A stretch of 59,393 bases of DNA. Source: Thaumarchaeota archaeon SCGC AAA007-O23. GTDB taxonomy: Archaea > Thermoproteota > Nitrososphaeria > Nitrososphaerales > Nitrosopumilaceae. The DNA is taken from NCBI GenBank assembly GCA_000402075.1, contig ARWO01000012.1, positions 1 to 59,393 of the forward strand, read 5' to 3'. Within the stretch, counting starts at the first letter, position 1, and every line of letters starts with the position of its first letter. The translations under genes were made by a program, and so were the position numbers. This document shows positions 1 to 7,570 of this stretch, piece by piece. Under the pieces are notes generated by a model. That model was not told the DNA's origin. It ran no database searches and worked only from the letters and a program-made list of their open reading frames with translations.

Positions 1-59
1 CAGAAGCTAAACCAGAACCAGAAGCTAAACCAGAACCAGAAGCTAAACCAGAACAATGA
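1..59 (+). CDS. 3' end of an upstream gene (probable ribosomal protein L7Ae) with an EAKPEP repeat tail
   Basis: Frame 3 is open from the window edge to a TGA at 57-59. It encodes three copies of the hexapeptide EAKPEP (last copy EAKPEQ), an acidic, proline-rich tail encoded by an 18-nt repeat. The stop overlaps the S28e start as ATGA, which indicates translational coupling. L7Ae normally precedes S28e and L24e in archaeal genomes, so L7Ae is the likely identity, but only the tail is visible and the folded domain lies outside the window. That identity is an inference from gene order. Confidence 0.6.
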   Translation, partial: EAKPEPEAKPEPEAKPEQ

Positions 60-274
60 GCACAAAATCACAAATTGATGAATTAACACCAGCTGAAGTT
101 ATTCAGATTGTTGGTAGAACTGGCATTGCTGGAGAAGTTATTCAAGTTAGAGTAAAAGTCTTAGATGGTAAAGACAAAGGAAGAATACTTACAAGAAACG
201 TTAAAGGATCAATACGAATATCTGATACTCTAATATTAAGAGAAACAGAACGAGAAGCCAAAAAAATCAGGTAG
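56..274 (+). CDS. rps28e: 30S ribosomal protein S28e
   Basis: This 72-residue protein is the usual size for S28e, a small OB-fold protein of the archaeal/eukaryal small subunit near the mRNA exit. The sequence matches the family along its whole length: PAEVIQIVGRTGIAGEVIQV at residues 12-31, a GRILTRNVKGSIR strand, and the conserved C-terminal LRETEREAKKIR. The ATG overlaps the upstream stop, and L24e starts within a few bases of the TAG, so it belongs to the translation operon. Confidence 0.97.
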   Translation: MSTKSQIDELTPAEVIQIVGRTGIAGEVIQVRVKVLDGKDKGRILTRNVKGSIRISDTLILRETEREAKKIR

Positions 275-282
275 TGAATGTT

Positions 283-486
283 ATGAGTATGTTAACAAAA
301 TCATGTAGTTTTTGTAATCGTCCAATAGCAAAAGGATCTGGAACAATGCTTGCAAAGAATGATGGAACTGTATTGTGGTCTTGTTCTTCTAAATGTAAAA
401 AAAATCTTCTTGTTCTAAAACGTGATCCCAGAAAGCTAAAGTGGACAGAGAAATACGTTAAAGGCGGAATTAAAGTCAAAAAGTAA
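283..486 (+). CDS. rpl24e: 50S ribosomal protein L24e
   Basis: This is a short zinc-ribbon protein of the large subunit. Four cysteines form the zinc site: CSFC near the N-terminus and CSSKC about 27 residues later, followed by a basic tail (LKRDPRKLKWTEKYVKGGIKVKK). The frame is open from a GTG at 274 that overlaps the S28e stop. ATG codons at 283 and 289 better fit family members, which have only a few residues before the first Cys. I use 283; the exact start is uncertain. It sits between S28e and NDK in the same operon. Confidence 0.93.
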   Translation: MSMLTKSCSFCNRPIAKGSGTMLAKNDGTVLWSCSSKCKKNLLVLKRDPRKLKWTEKYVKGGIKVKK

Positions 487-487
487 G

Positions 488-886
488 TTGGCTGAACAAA
501 CACTAGTCATTGTAAAGCCAGATGCTGTAAAACGAAATCTGGCAGAAGAAATTCTATCACGTTTTAAAAAGAAAGGATTTAGGATTTCAAAATTAAAAAC
601 GTTCGATTTTACTGTAGAAATGGCTGAACAGTTCTATTCTGTACATAGCTCTAAACCATTTTTTGGTGAACTGGTATCATTTATTACGTCTGGGATGGTT
701 ACTGCGGCAATAATTGAAGGTGACAATGTAATCAATGTAACTAGAGAAATTATCGGTAAAACCAATCCTAAGGAAGCTAGTCCGGGTACAATACGTGGTG
801 ATTTTGGTACCGGAATCCTCGAAAACTCTATCCATGCCTCAGATTCAAGAGAAAGTTTTGATAAGGAAGTGAATGTGGTATTCTAG
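488..886 (+). CDS. ndk: Nucleoside diphosphate kinase
   Basis: NDK equilibrates nucleoside di- and triphosphates through a phosphohistidine intermediate. The 132-residue protein starts at TTG with the typical MAEQTLVIVKPDAVKR N-terminus. It contains TIRGDFG and the active-site NSIHASDS segment, in which the His at about residue 117 carries the phosphate. Length is normal for the family. The TTG is one base after the L24e stop. The order S28e-L24e-NDK-aIF5B is a common archaeal arrangement. Confidence 0.97.
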   Translation: MAEQTLVIVKPDAVKRNLAEEILSRFKKKGFRISKLKTFDFTVEMAEQFYSVHSSKPFFGELVSFITSGMVTAAIIEGDNVINVTREIIGKTNPKEASPGTIRGDFGTGILENSIHASDSRESFDKEVNVVF

Positions 887-895
887 TGATTAAAA

Positions 896-2677
896 ATGCG
901 CATTCGACAACCCATTGTGTCCGTTTTAGGACATGTTGATTCTGGAAAAACCTCACTCCTTGACAAAGTACGTGGAACTGGTGTACAAGGAAGAGAAGCT
1001 GGTGGTATAACTCAGCATATAGGTGCAAGTTTTCTACCAGTAGAAACTATACAAAAAATTTGTGGATCTATGTACGAAAAATTAAGTAAGGTTGAACATA
1101 AAATTCCAGGAATTTTAGTAATCGATACGCCGGGTCACGAAATTTTTACAAATTTACGCTCGCGTGGAGGTTCTGCAGCAGACATTGCAATTTTAGTAGT
1201 TGATGCGAATAGAGGCTTTCAGCCTCAAACTAATGAAAGTTTGAAAATTCTAGAAAGCCGCAAGGTACCTTTTGTCGTGGCATTGAATAAAACTGATATG
1301 ATTTCCGGATGGAAAGATACGGAAACACAGTTTATTTCACAAAGCATTGAGAAACAAAATCCTGAAGTACAAACATTCTTGGATGAAAAAATCTACAATG
1401 TGGTTACTGCACTTTCTGTGTTGGGATATCAATCAGAAGCATTTTACAGGATAAATGACTACAAGAAGGAGATTGCAATAGTTCCTGTTAGTGCGAAAAC
1501 AGGTATAGGCATACCTGAACTATTTGCTGTTTTGGTTGGATTAACACAACAATATCTAAAAGAGAAATTAAACCAAGAGGAAAAATCTAATCGAGGAATC
1601 GTATTAGAAGTTAATGACGAAGTGGGTTTGGGTCCCACGGCAAATGTGATTTTAATCGATGGTCAGATGAAAAAAAATGATTCTATAATAGTAGCAAAAA
1701 GAGATTCAGTGATTGTTACAAAACCAAAGGCTTTGCTATTGCCTAAAGATCTAGATGAAATGAGAGATCCACGAGATAAATTCAAACCGGTTGAATACAT
1801 ACAAGCAGCTGCTGGTGTAAAAATAGCATCCCCAGATTTGGAAGGCGTTTTACCCGGTAGTACACTTTATGCAACTAGTAATAACTCGGAGATAGAAGAT
1901 TTTAAAAAATCCATTGAAGATGAAATGCAGTCTGTTTTTATTAATACTGAAACAAATGGTGTAATTCTAAAATGTGATGCCATTGGATCTCTTGAGGCTT
2001 TAACAGAAATGCTACGACGCCAGCAAATTCCTATTTCAAAAGCAGACATAGGACCCGTAACTCGTCGAGATATTCTAGAAGCTATGGCATTAAAAGAAAA
2101 TGATAGACATCTTGGTGTAATTTTAGCCTTCAACGTGAAGGTTTTACAAGATGCTGAAACTGAAGCGGAAGATAACCATATCAGAATTTTTAATGATAAA
2201 ATAATCTATAGTCTAATTGATACGTACACGCAATGGGTAGAAGATGATAAAGCAGATGAAGAAAATTCTATTTTAGCTGAACTAACGCCAGTATGCAAAT
2301 TTACTTTTCTCAAAGGTTTCATTTTTAGAAATAACAATCCTGCGGTCTTTGGTATTAGAGTAGATGTGGGAAACTTACGCCAGAAAGTTCCCTTCATGAA
2401 CAAGATTGGGAAAAAAATTGGTGTTATACATCAACTGCAACATGATGGCAAAACAATAACCTCTGTTAAAGTTGGGCAAGAAGTAGCCTGCTCTGTACAA
2501 AACATAACCATAGGAAGGCAGATAGCTGAAGAAGATGTATTCTATACATTACCTTCTTCTTCTGATGCAAAGAAATTACTGAATAAATTTACACAGAGGT
2601 TAAGCTCTGAGGAAAGAAATACGCTAAATGAAATTGTAGAAATTCAACGAAAAATAGATCCAGCCTATGGATATTGA
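896..2677 (+). CDS. infB: Translation initiation factor aIF5B (IF2-like GTPase)
   Basis: aIF5B is the GTPase that promotes ribosomal subunit joining. The GTP-binding motifs are visible: G1 GHVDSGKT (residues 12-19), G3 DTPGH (about 77-81), G4 NKTD (about 131-134) and G5 SAKTG around residue 202. Domains II-IV follow, including the conserved PISKADIGPVTRRDI linker segment. At 593 residues it is a typical archaeal aIF5B, lacking the long N-terminal extension of the eukaryotic protein. It starts at ATG ten bases after ndk and is the last gene of the operon; the next gene is convergent. Confidence 0.97.
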   Translation: MRIRQPIVSVLGHVDSGKTSLLDKVRGTGVQGREAGGITQHIGASFLPVETIQKICGSMYEKLSKVEHKIPGILVIDTPGHEIFTNLRSRGGSAADIAILVVDANRGFQPQTNESLKILESRKVPFVVALNKTDMISGWKDTETQFISQSIEKQNPEVQTFLDEKIYNVVTALSVLGYQSEAFYRINDYKKEIAIVPVSAKTGIGIPELFAVLVGLTQQYLKEKLNQEEKSNRGIVLEVNDEVGLGPTANVILIDGQMKKNDSIIVAKRDSVIVTKPKALLLPKDLDEMRDPRDKFKPVEYIQAAAGVKIASPDLEGVLPGSTLYATSNNSEIEDFKKSIEDEMQSVFINTETNGVILKCDAIGSLEALTEMLRRQQIPISKADIGPVTRRDILEAMALKENDRHLGVILAFNVKVLQDAETEAEDNHIRIFNDKIIYSLIDTYTQWVEDDKADEENSILAELTPVCKFTFLKGFIFRNNNPAVFGIRVDVGNLRQKVPFMNKIGKKIGVIHQLQHDGKTITSVKVGQEVACSVQNITIGRQIAEEDVFYTLPSSSDAKKLLNKFTQRLSSEERNTLNEIVEIQRKIDPAYGY

Positions 2678-2682
2678 ACTGT

Positions 2683-3099
2683 TTACAAATCCAAAAGATA
2701 TTGCATAGTTATTTCATCGTTTTCTTTTATTTCCATCAAATGAAATGTGGGAGACTTGATTTCTATTTTGAAATTATGTTTTTTTAGATCTAATTTTTCA
2801 CCAGAAACCTTTGAAACGATTTCATATTCTGTGTTTTTTTTAATATTAACAGAAAATTTCTTTATAGCAAAACCATCAGTTATCGTTATTGTTACAATCT
2901 CTTCCAGCCAGTTATATAACAAATTCAGAAGGTTTCTGCCTTTAACTTTGATACTTTTTTCTTCAATTTCTTGAATATTTTCCAAATCAATTATAGTTTC
3001 AACAACTGATTTTCCAGCCACTGAAAATGCTTCCTCTAAATTTTTTGCCTTAACTTCGATAAATGCGTCAGTTGAATGTTCAAGATATTTGTAGCTCAT
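2683..3099 (-). CDS. Archease (tRNA ligase RtcB activator)
   Basis: Archease is a small metal-binding protein that helps the RNA ligase RtcB turn over and accelerates guanylylation. The 138-residue protein has the family features: an N-terminal YLEHSTDAFIEVKAKNLEEAF with the conserved Asp, a GRNLLNLLYNWLEE helix, and a C-terminal strand ending in YLLDL. Its stop lies close to the aIF5B stop (convergent), and its start is divergent from hisS across about 80 nt. RtcB is not in the window. Confidence 0.93.
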   Translation of the reverse strand: MSYKYLEHSTDAFIEVKAKNLEEAFSVAGKSVVETIIDLENIQEIEEKSIKVKGRNLLNLLYNWLEEIVTITITDGFAIKKFSVNIKKNTEYEIVSKVSGEKLDLKKHNFKIEIKSPTFHLMEIKENDEITMQYLLDL

Positions 3100-3178
3100 G
3101 ATTTTTTTATGAATTTCTGCTATTAATGAGTTAAAGTAAACAGCAAATCTTAAAGGTACTTTTTACGATTTTTTTTTA

Positions 3179-4459
3179 TTGGATCTACCACGGGGAATGA
3201 AGGATTTTGATGGTGAGGAATATTCAAAAGTTCAGTTTATCAAGGAAAATTTTCTAGAGGTATCAGAGGTATTTGGATTCAAATTAATGGAGCCATCTGC
3301 AATAGAATTTCTTAAAACATTGGAAATAAAATCTGGTGAACAAGCCAAAGATCATGTTTTCTGGTGGAATAATAAAGACAGAAAGTTGGGAGATATTGGT
3401 TTAAGATTTGATTTTACTATTGGTATATCCCGTTATGTTGCAGGACAAAGATCAATCAAGCTACCAGCAAAAATCTCATCGGCTGGAGGTGTTTGGAGAT
3501 ATGATGAACCACAAAAAGCCCGCTTCCGTTACTTTAACCAATGGGATATAGAAATATTTGGTAAATCAAAGTTGGAATATGATGCTGAAGTTATAGAATT
3601 TACATCCAAATTTTTTAAGAAAATTAATTTAAAGAATGTTGAGATTGATATTTCGCACAGAAAACTAGCCGAATCATACATTCACAAAATTTTTGAAACA
3701 GAAGACGCAAAAACCACTGTTGATATACTAAGGGCTGTTGATAAAATTGCAAAGAAATCCAAGCAGGAAATTCTTTCAGAATACAAAGAGAAGGGTTATT
3801 CGTCTGAAAAACTAGAAAAAATTATACAATTTTCTGAAACAAGTGGAACTCCAGAATCAATAGAAGCCAAATATGATACAAACACACTTGATGGCTGGAA
3901 TGAAATCAAAGAAGTTTTTGATTCATTACGTAATCGTAATGTAAAAAATATTAGAATTAACTTTGGTATTGTACGTGGGTTAGATTACTATTCTGGAATA
4001 ATTTTTGAAGTTTTTGATACCACGTATCGTGAAATAGGTGCCTTGGCTGGTGGTGGAAGATATGATACATTACCTGCATTATTTGGACGAAATGATCTAG
4101 GTGCAACAGGAGTTGCTGGAGGTATAGACAGAATAAGATTAGCATTAGAAAACCAAAAATCGGAATTTGGTATACCACATCAACGAATTTCTGTTCTATA
4201 TGTTAATAGTGAAATGAGAAAGAAAGCAATCAAACTTGCATCAGAACTCCGAGACGAAGGATATTATGTAGATATTGATTTGAACGATAAACCCCTGAAA
4301 AAGCAGATGGAGCAATCTATCGATTCAAAATTTACCATAATAGTTGCTCCCAAGGAATTTGATAGTGGAATGTATATTTTGCGCAACATGATAGAAAGAT
4401 CAGAAAAACAGCTTAGTAAGGATGATCTGTTTGCAGAATTAAAAAAGATTAATTCGTAA
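3179..4459 (+). CDS. hisS: Histidyl-tRNA synthetase
   Basis: This is a class II aminoacyl-tRNA synthetase of 426 residues, the normal bacterial/archaeal length. The N-terminal MDLPRGMKDFDGEEY is typical and supports the TTG start at 3179. Motif 2 is at VWRYDEPQKARFRYFNQWDIE, the HisA-specific VRGLDYYSGIIFEVFD follows, and motif 3 is GATGVAGGIDRIRLAL. The C-terminal anticodon-binding domain begins with ISVLYVNSEM. The last 11 nt overlap the convergent aIF6 gene. Confidence 0.96.
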   Translation: MDLPRGMKDFDGEEYSKVQFIKENFLEVSEVFGFKLMEPSAIEFLKTLEIKSGEQAKDHVFWWNNKDRKLGDIGLRFDFTIGISRYVAGQRSIKLPAKISSAGGVWRYDEPQKARFRYFNQWDIEIFGKSKLEYDAEVIEFTSKFFKKINLKNVEIDISHRKLAESYIHKIFETEDAKTTVDILRAVDKIAKKSKQEILSEYKEKGYSSEKLEKIIQFSETSGTPESIEAKYDTNTLDGWNEIKEVFDSLRNRNVKNIRINFGIVRGLDYYSGIIFEVFDTTYREIGALAGGGRYDTLPALFGRNDLGATGVAGGIDRIRLALENQKSEFGIPHQRISVLYVNSEMRKKAIKLASELRDEGYYVDIDLNDKPLKKQMEQSIDSKFTIIVAPKEFDSGMYILRNMIERSEKQLSKDDLFAELKKINS

Positions 4460-5114
4460 ATGCTCGTGTTAGCATCATAATCTCTGGACCATTTGTTAGA
4501 TTACCAACTACAACAGCATGACTATTCGCTAACATTCCAGAGGAAACAAATGGAATACCACCGTTTATTGTTGTTGGTTCAATGTTAACACCCAAAATAT
4601 TTGAAAAGTCTTTAATGTCTTCTTCATCTGCCCCAGGATGAATAATACCACCAAGATTGTTAGCCTTCATTACAGCACCAACCTGATGAAATCCGGCAAT
4701 CCTCTTTTGCATCACTTCGATATCTAAAGTATCCTCAATTTCTTTGATGCACTCCTTTTCAATAGTGGGAGAAATAACTCCACCCTTATCATTAACACAG
4801 ATTAAATTTCCTAAAGCGTTGTGTTTCGTATCTAACATTTTTACATTCAAATCAGTGTGTTTTCGTAAATTTGCGATCTCATCTGGAGAAGATGTGTTCG
4901 GTAAAAGTATTCCATGATTGTTTAAAACCATTAGAATACCAAGTAATCTAGTATTGGCAACAGGCGTCATAATACACTCAGTTTGAAGATAATGTGCTAA
5001 ATTCTCAGCCTTAGTTTTAGCAAATCCATTTGGAACAAAAACAAATTTGTCATTTACACTAGTAAAAACTCCAATGTTTGGTCCGCTGTAAACATCATAT
5101 TTGATAATATCCAA
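4449..5114 (-). CDS. Translation initiation factor aIF6
   Basis: aIF6 binds the large ribosomal subunit and prevents premature joining. The 221-residue protein shows the five-fold pseudo-symmetric pentein repeats with family phrases such as GPNIGVF, ANTRLLGILMVLNNHGILLP, LGNLICVNDKGGVISP and HPGADEEDI. The start is a TTG at 5114. It is convergent with hisS and overlaps its 3' end by 11 nt, so it probably has its own promoter in the 130-nt gap before the ferredoxin gene. Confidence 0.95.
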   Translation of the reverse strand: MDIIKYDVYSGPNIGVFTSVNDKFVFVPNGFAKTKAENLAHYLQTECIMTPVANTRLLGILMVLNNHGILLPNTSSPDEIANLRKHTDLNVKMLDTKHNALGNLICVNDKGGVISPTIEKECIKEIEDTLDIEVMQKRIAGFHQVGAVMKANNLGGIIHPGADEEDIKDFSNILGVNIEPTTINGGIPFVSSGMLANSHAVVVGNLTNGPEIMMLTRAFTN

Positions 5115-5216
5115 CGATCAAAAAATATTATGAAAAGATATGAACGTAAGGAATAAATCAAAAACAGTGTTATAATTTTAAAATTTTCCAGTTAGGGATT
5201 ACTAAAATTGTCTAGA

Positions 5217-5224
5217 TTTAAATA
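5217..5224 (+). promoter_or_regulatory. TATA box of the ferredoxin gene
   Basis: The box TTTAAATA is centred about 25 nt upstream of the ATG at 5246, the spacing expected if transcription starts at or next to the start codon (leaderless mRNA). No clear Shine-Dalgarno sequence lies before the ATG. Confidence 0.55.
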
Positions 5225-5245
5225 ATATTTGAAAATAGTACTCTT

Positions 5246-5803
5246 ATGCCAATTAAAGAGGACTTCTGTAGAGGAGACAAAAAACCAATTGGAAAGATCA
5301 ACTATAATGACGGTGAAAATTTTCACTGGGTTTGGCCATCTCAAGCTGGCGAATCAGGAAATGATTGGGATGCGTCTAAGGATGAGAAAGTTCTAGCTGA
5401 TTACAAGAAACACGGCGAAAAAATGGAGAAGCTTGGAATCACTGGTACTATGGTAGCAAATGATTGGGATGTTTGTGTCGCTGATGGTGCTTGTATTGAA
5501 GCATGTCCTGTACAAATATTTCAATGGTACAGAACTGACAAGGACATATCAGGCATAAAAGCAGTGAAAGATACAACCCCATGGCCCGGTGCAGGTACAA
5601 CCGAAAAAGAGGAACGACTAGATTTCACAGATAAGGCAGATGCAATCAGAGAACATGACTGCATTTGGTGTATGGCATGTGTATCAGTTTGTCCACCACT
5701 GGCAGTATTAGTGGATCAAGGTAACATGGAGTGGCACGAAAAAGCTTCAGGAACTTATCAAAAACTAGGCTCTGGAACAGCAAACCCACACGCAGAACAT
5801 TAG
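5246..5803 (+). CDS. Di-cluster ferredoxin related to archaeal zinc-ferredoxins
   Basis: This soluble electron carrier has 185 residues. The first cluster motif is C77-x5-C83-x3-C87-P and the second is C139-x2-C142-x2-C145-x3-C149-P. The segment around the first cluster (CVADGACIEACPV followed by FQWY) closely resembles the Sulfolobus zinc-containing ferredoxin. In that family His16, His19, His34 and an Asp bind zinc. Here the position matching His34 is Thr66 (LGITG) and there is no HxxH pair, so zinc is probably not bound in the same way. A 50-residue insert lies between the clusters. It is monocistronic, with a TATA box upstream and a T-rich terminator downstream. Confidence 0.9.
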   Translation: MPIKEDFCRGDKKPIGKINYNDGENFHWVWPSQAGESGNDWDASKDEKVLADYKKHGEKMEKLGITGTMVANDWDVCVADGACIEACPVQIFQWYRTDKDISGIKAVKDTTPWPGAGTTEKEERLDFTDKADAIREHDCIWCMACVSVCPPLAVLVDQGNMEWHEKASGTYQKLGSGTANPHAEH

Positions 5804-5820
5804 AATCGAACTCACGTTCA

Positions 5821-5836
5821 TTTTTTTTCTTTTTTT
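5821..5836 (+). terminator. T-rich transcription terminator after the ferredoxin gene
   Basis: A run of eight T, one C and seven T begins 17 nt after the ferredoxin stop codon. Archaeal RNA polymerase terminates at such oligo-T tracts. It also separates the ferredoxin gene from the tRNA-Ser gene. Confidence 0.6.
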
Positions 5837-5872
5837 AAAACAAATTTTAGTTAGTCCCTACAATCAATTTTT

Positions 5873-5956
5873 GCAGAGGTCGCTTAGCCTGGTAGAGCGC
5901 GGGCCTTGAGAGCCTGTGTGCGCAAGCACGCGGGGGTTCGAATCCCTCTCTCTGCG
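5873..5956 (+). tRNA. tRNA-Ser (anticodon TGA)
   Basis: A full cloverleaf can be drawn. A 7-bp acceptor stem pairs 5873-5879 with 5949-5955, leaving G5956 as discriminator. The D-arm, an anticodon stem with loop CTTGAGA (anticodon TGA), a long variable arm formed around gtgcgcaagcac (class II tRNA) and a T-arm with TTCGAAT follow. No intron and no encoded CCA are seen. A T-run follows directly. Confidence 0.96.
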
Positions 5957-5960
5957 TTTT

Positions 5961-6917
5961 TTATTTACCAACTTTTGCTAATTCTGCTAATAGTGCAGAT
6001 AGCTGAATCTCAGGATTAGCACCTACCAAAACTCTGTAATCATACTTTGCAATTATTTCTAATATTCCTTCAAGATTATTAGATTTAGAATTAAAAACTG
6101 CTTGCGTTATGTATTTTAGAAAATCTGACTCTGACATGCCATAAACTTTGATCAATTCTATCATTTTGTCCCTTGCATCAGAAATCTTTCCAGTAAGAGC
6201 TAATTTTAGGACATCTTGAACATCATTTGTTTTAGTTAATCCAACAACTGATTTGACAGTAGATTCTGTTACATTTCCTGAACTCGCAGCTGCCTGAAAA
6301 ATATTAATTGCGTGGCGTAGATCCCCATCAGTATAATCACATATAATATTCAAGCCTTTTTCATCTGCCTTAATCTTCTCTTTTTTACCAATGAATTTTA
6401 ATTGAGAGAGAATTTCCTTGTCTGAAATCTTAGTAAATTTGAATACAACGCATCTACTTTGAATGGGTGCAATTATTTTTGATAAATTATTTGCAATTAA
6501 AATAAATCTGCAAATTTTTGCAGTGTCTTCAATTATTCTTCTAAGTGCAGTCTGTGCATCAGTTGTCATTTCATCTGCTTCGTCAAGAATTATTATTTTA
6601 AACGGAATTTCGGTATCTAGTCCCGCAAACCGTGAAAATTTTTTTACACGTTCCCTTACCATGTTTATTCCTCGCTCATCAGAAGCATTAAGCTCCAAAG
6701 TATAATCCTTCGAATGTTCACCTAAGATTTCTTTTGATAAACAAAGTGCGGCGGAGGTCTTTCCTACTCCAGCTGAACCCGAAAATAAAAAATGTGGAAT
6801 TTCAGATTGATTTTTCAGCATGGAGTTAATACTACCAAGAATTTCTTTTTGGTTTACCAATTCAGATATTTTCTGTGGACGATATTTTTCTACCCACATC
6901 ACGGAAGATGATGACAT
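5961..6917 (-). CDS. rfcS: Replication factor C small subunit (clamp loader)
   Basis: RFC small subunits load the PCNA sliding clamp with ATP. The 318-residue AAA+ protein begins with the family signature WVEKYRP (residues 8-14). It has Walker A GSAGVGKT (47-54), Walker B IILDEADEM, sensor-1 ILIANN and the Ser-Arg-Cys arginine finger in IQSRCVVF. A C-terminal helical collar follows. It is divergent from the GINS-MCM operon across 119 nt, and a TATA-like element lies near 6941-6950. The large subunit gene is not in the window. Confidence 0.96.
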   Translation of the reverse strand: MSSSSVMWVEKYRPQKISELVNQKEILGSINSMLKNQSEIPHFLFSGSAGVGKTSAALCLSKEILGEHSKDYTLELNASDERGINMVRERVKKFSRFAGLDTEIPFKIIILDEADEMTTDAQTALRRIIEDTAKICRFILIANNLSKIIAPIQSRCVVFKFTKISDKEILSQLKFIGKKEKIKADEKGLNIICDYTDGDLRHAINIFQAAASSGNVTESTVKSVVGLTKTNDVQDVLKLALTGKISDARDKMIELIKVYGMSESDFLKYITQAVFNSKSNNLEGILEIIAKYDYRVLVGANPEIQLSALLAELAKVGK

Positions 6918-6958
6918 TAGATCTGATCCAGCCTGTCCTATTAATAAATGACATAAAG

Positions 6959-6996
6959 GATCAAATGATCAAAGCTTTTTGTAAATTCATTTGATC
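6959..6996. repeat. 10-bp inverted repeat between rfcS and gins
   Basis: The arms GATCAAATGA (6959-6968) and TCATTTGATC (6987-6996) are perfect inverse complements separated by 18 nt. They lie in the short divergent promoter region of two replication genes. This could be a binding site for a dimeric regulator or a hairpin in a leader; the sequence alone does not decide. Confidence 0.5.
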
Positions 6997-7036
6997 GATC
7001 GTATCCATTAAATGGTTTAATGATGTTATAGATCCA

Positions 7037-7570
7037 TTGGAAATATCTGAACTGATACATATGCATTCGATAGGAAATAGTCTAAAGGATGTTAAAGTCG
7101 AATTTAAAAAAGAACTGAAATTAGATGTTTCAGATATTTCAATTGATGGAAAACAAGGTGAAATTATTAACATTCCTAGATGGGCTGCGAATATTTTAGA
7201 ATCTGAAAAATATATTGAAATTCAAGATGTAGATATGCTTGTAGAATTAAAACAAGCTGTTGAAAAGGAAAAAATGTTGGGTCAGTTTGATCTGTCAACA
7301 CTTCAAGTACAACATCAAGCAGATCCTTATTTTTACATAAAGATGAAATCATACATGGATGGATTACCTGAAAAAGATTATGATAAGGTTGAAAGTATGC
7401 TAAACACATTACTCAGAACTAGACAAACCAAAATAATTCGTCTTGCAGATGCATCCAAACTAACAGCTGATATTTCTCAGAAATTGTCTATAGAAGAACG
7501 TGAATTCTACAATAACCTTCATGATAATAGTTCCAAGTTTTCTAAAACAATAATAGGTAATAAGAAATGA
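7037..7570 (+). CDS. GINS complex subunit (Gins23-like)
   Basis: GINS joins Cdc45/GAN and MCM in the archaeal replicative helicase. The 177-residue protein has a short beta-rich B-domain first (about residues 18-60, with GEIINIPRWAANILESEKYIEI) and a helical A-domain after it. That order is typical of Gins23 rather than Gins51. TTG at 7037 is chosen because an ATTAAAT element lies about 26 nt upstream; an ATG at 7061 is the alternative. The stop overlaps the MCM start as ATGA, the coupling seen in many archaea. Confidence 0.85.
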   Translation: MEISELIHMHSIGNSLKDVKVEFKKELKLDVSDISIDGKQGEIINIPRWAANILESEKYIEIQDVDMLVELKQAVEKEKMLGQFDLSTLQVQHQADPYFYIKMKSYMDGLPEKDYDKVESMLNTLLRTRQTKIIRLADASKLTADISQKLSIEEREFYNNLHDNSSKFSKTIIGNKK

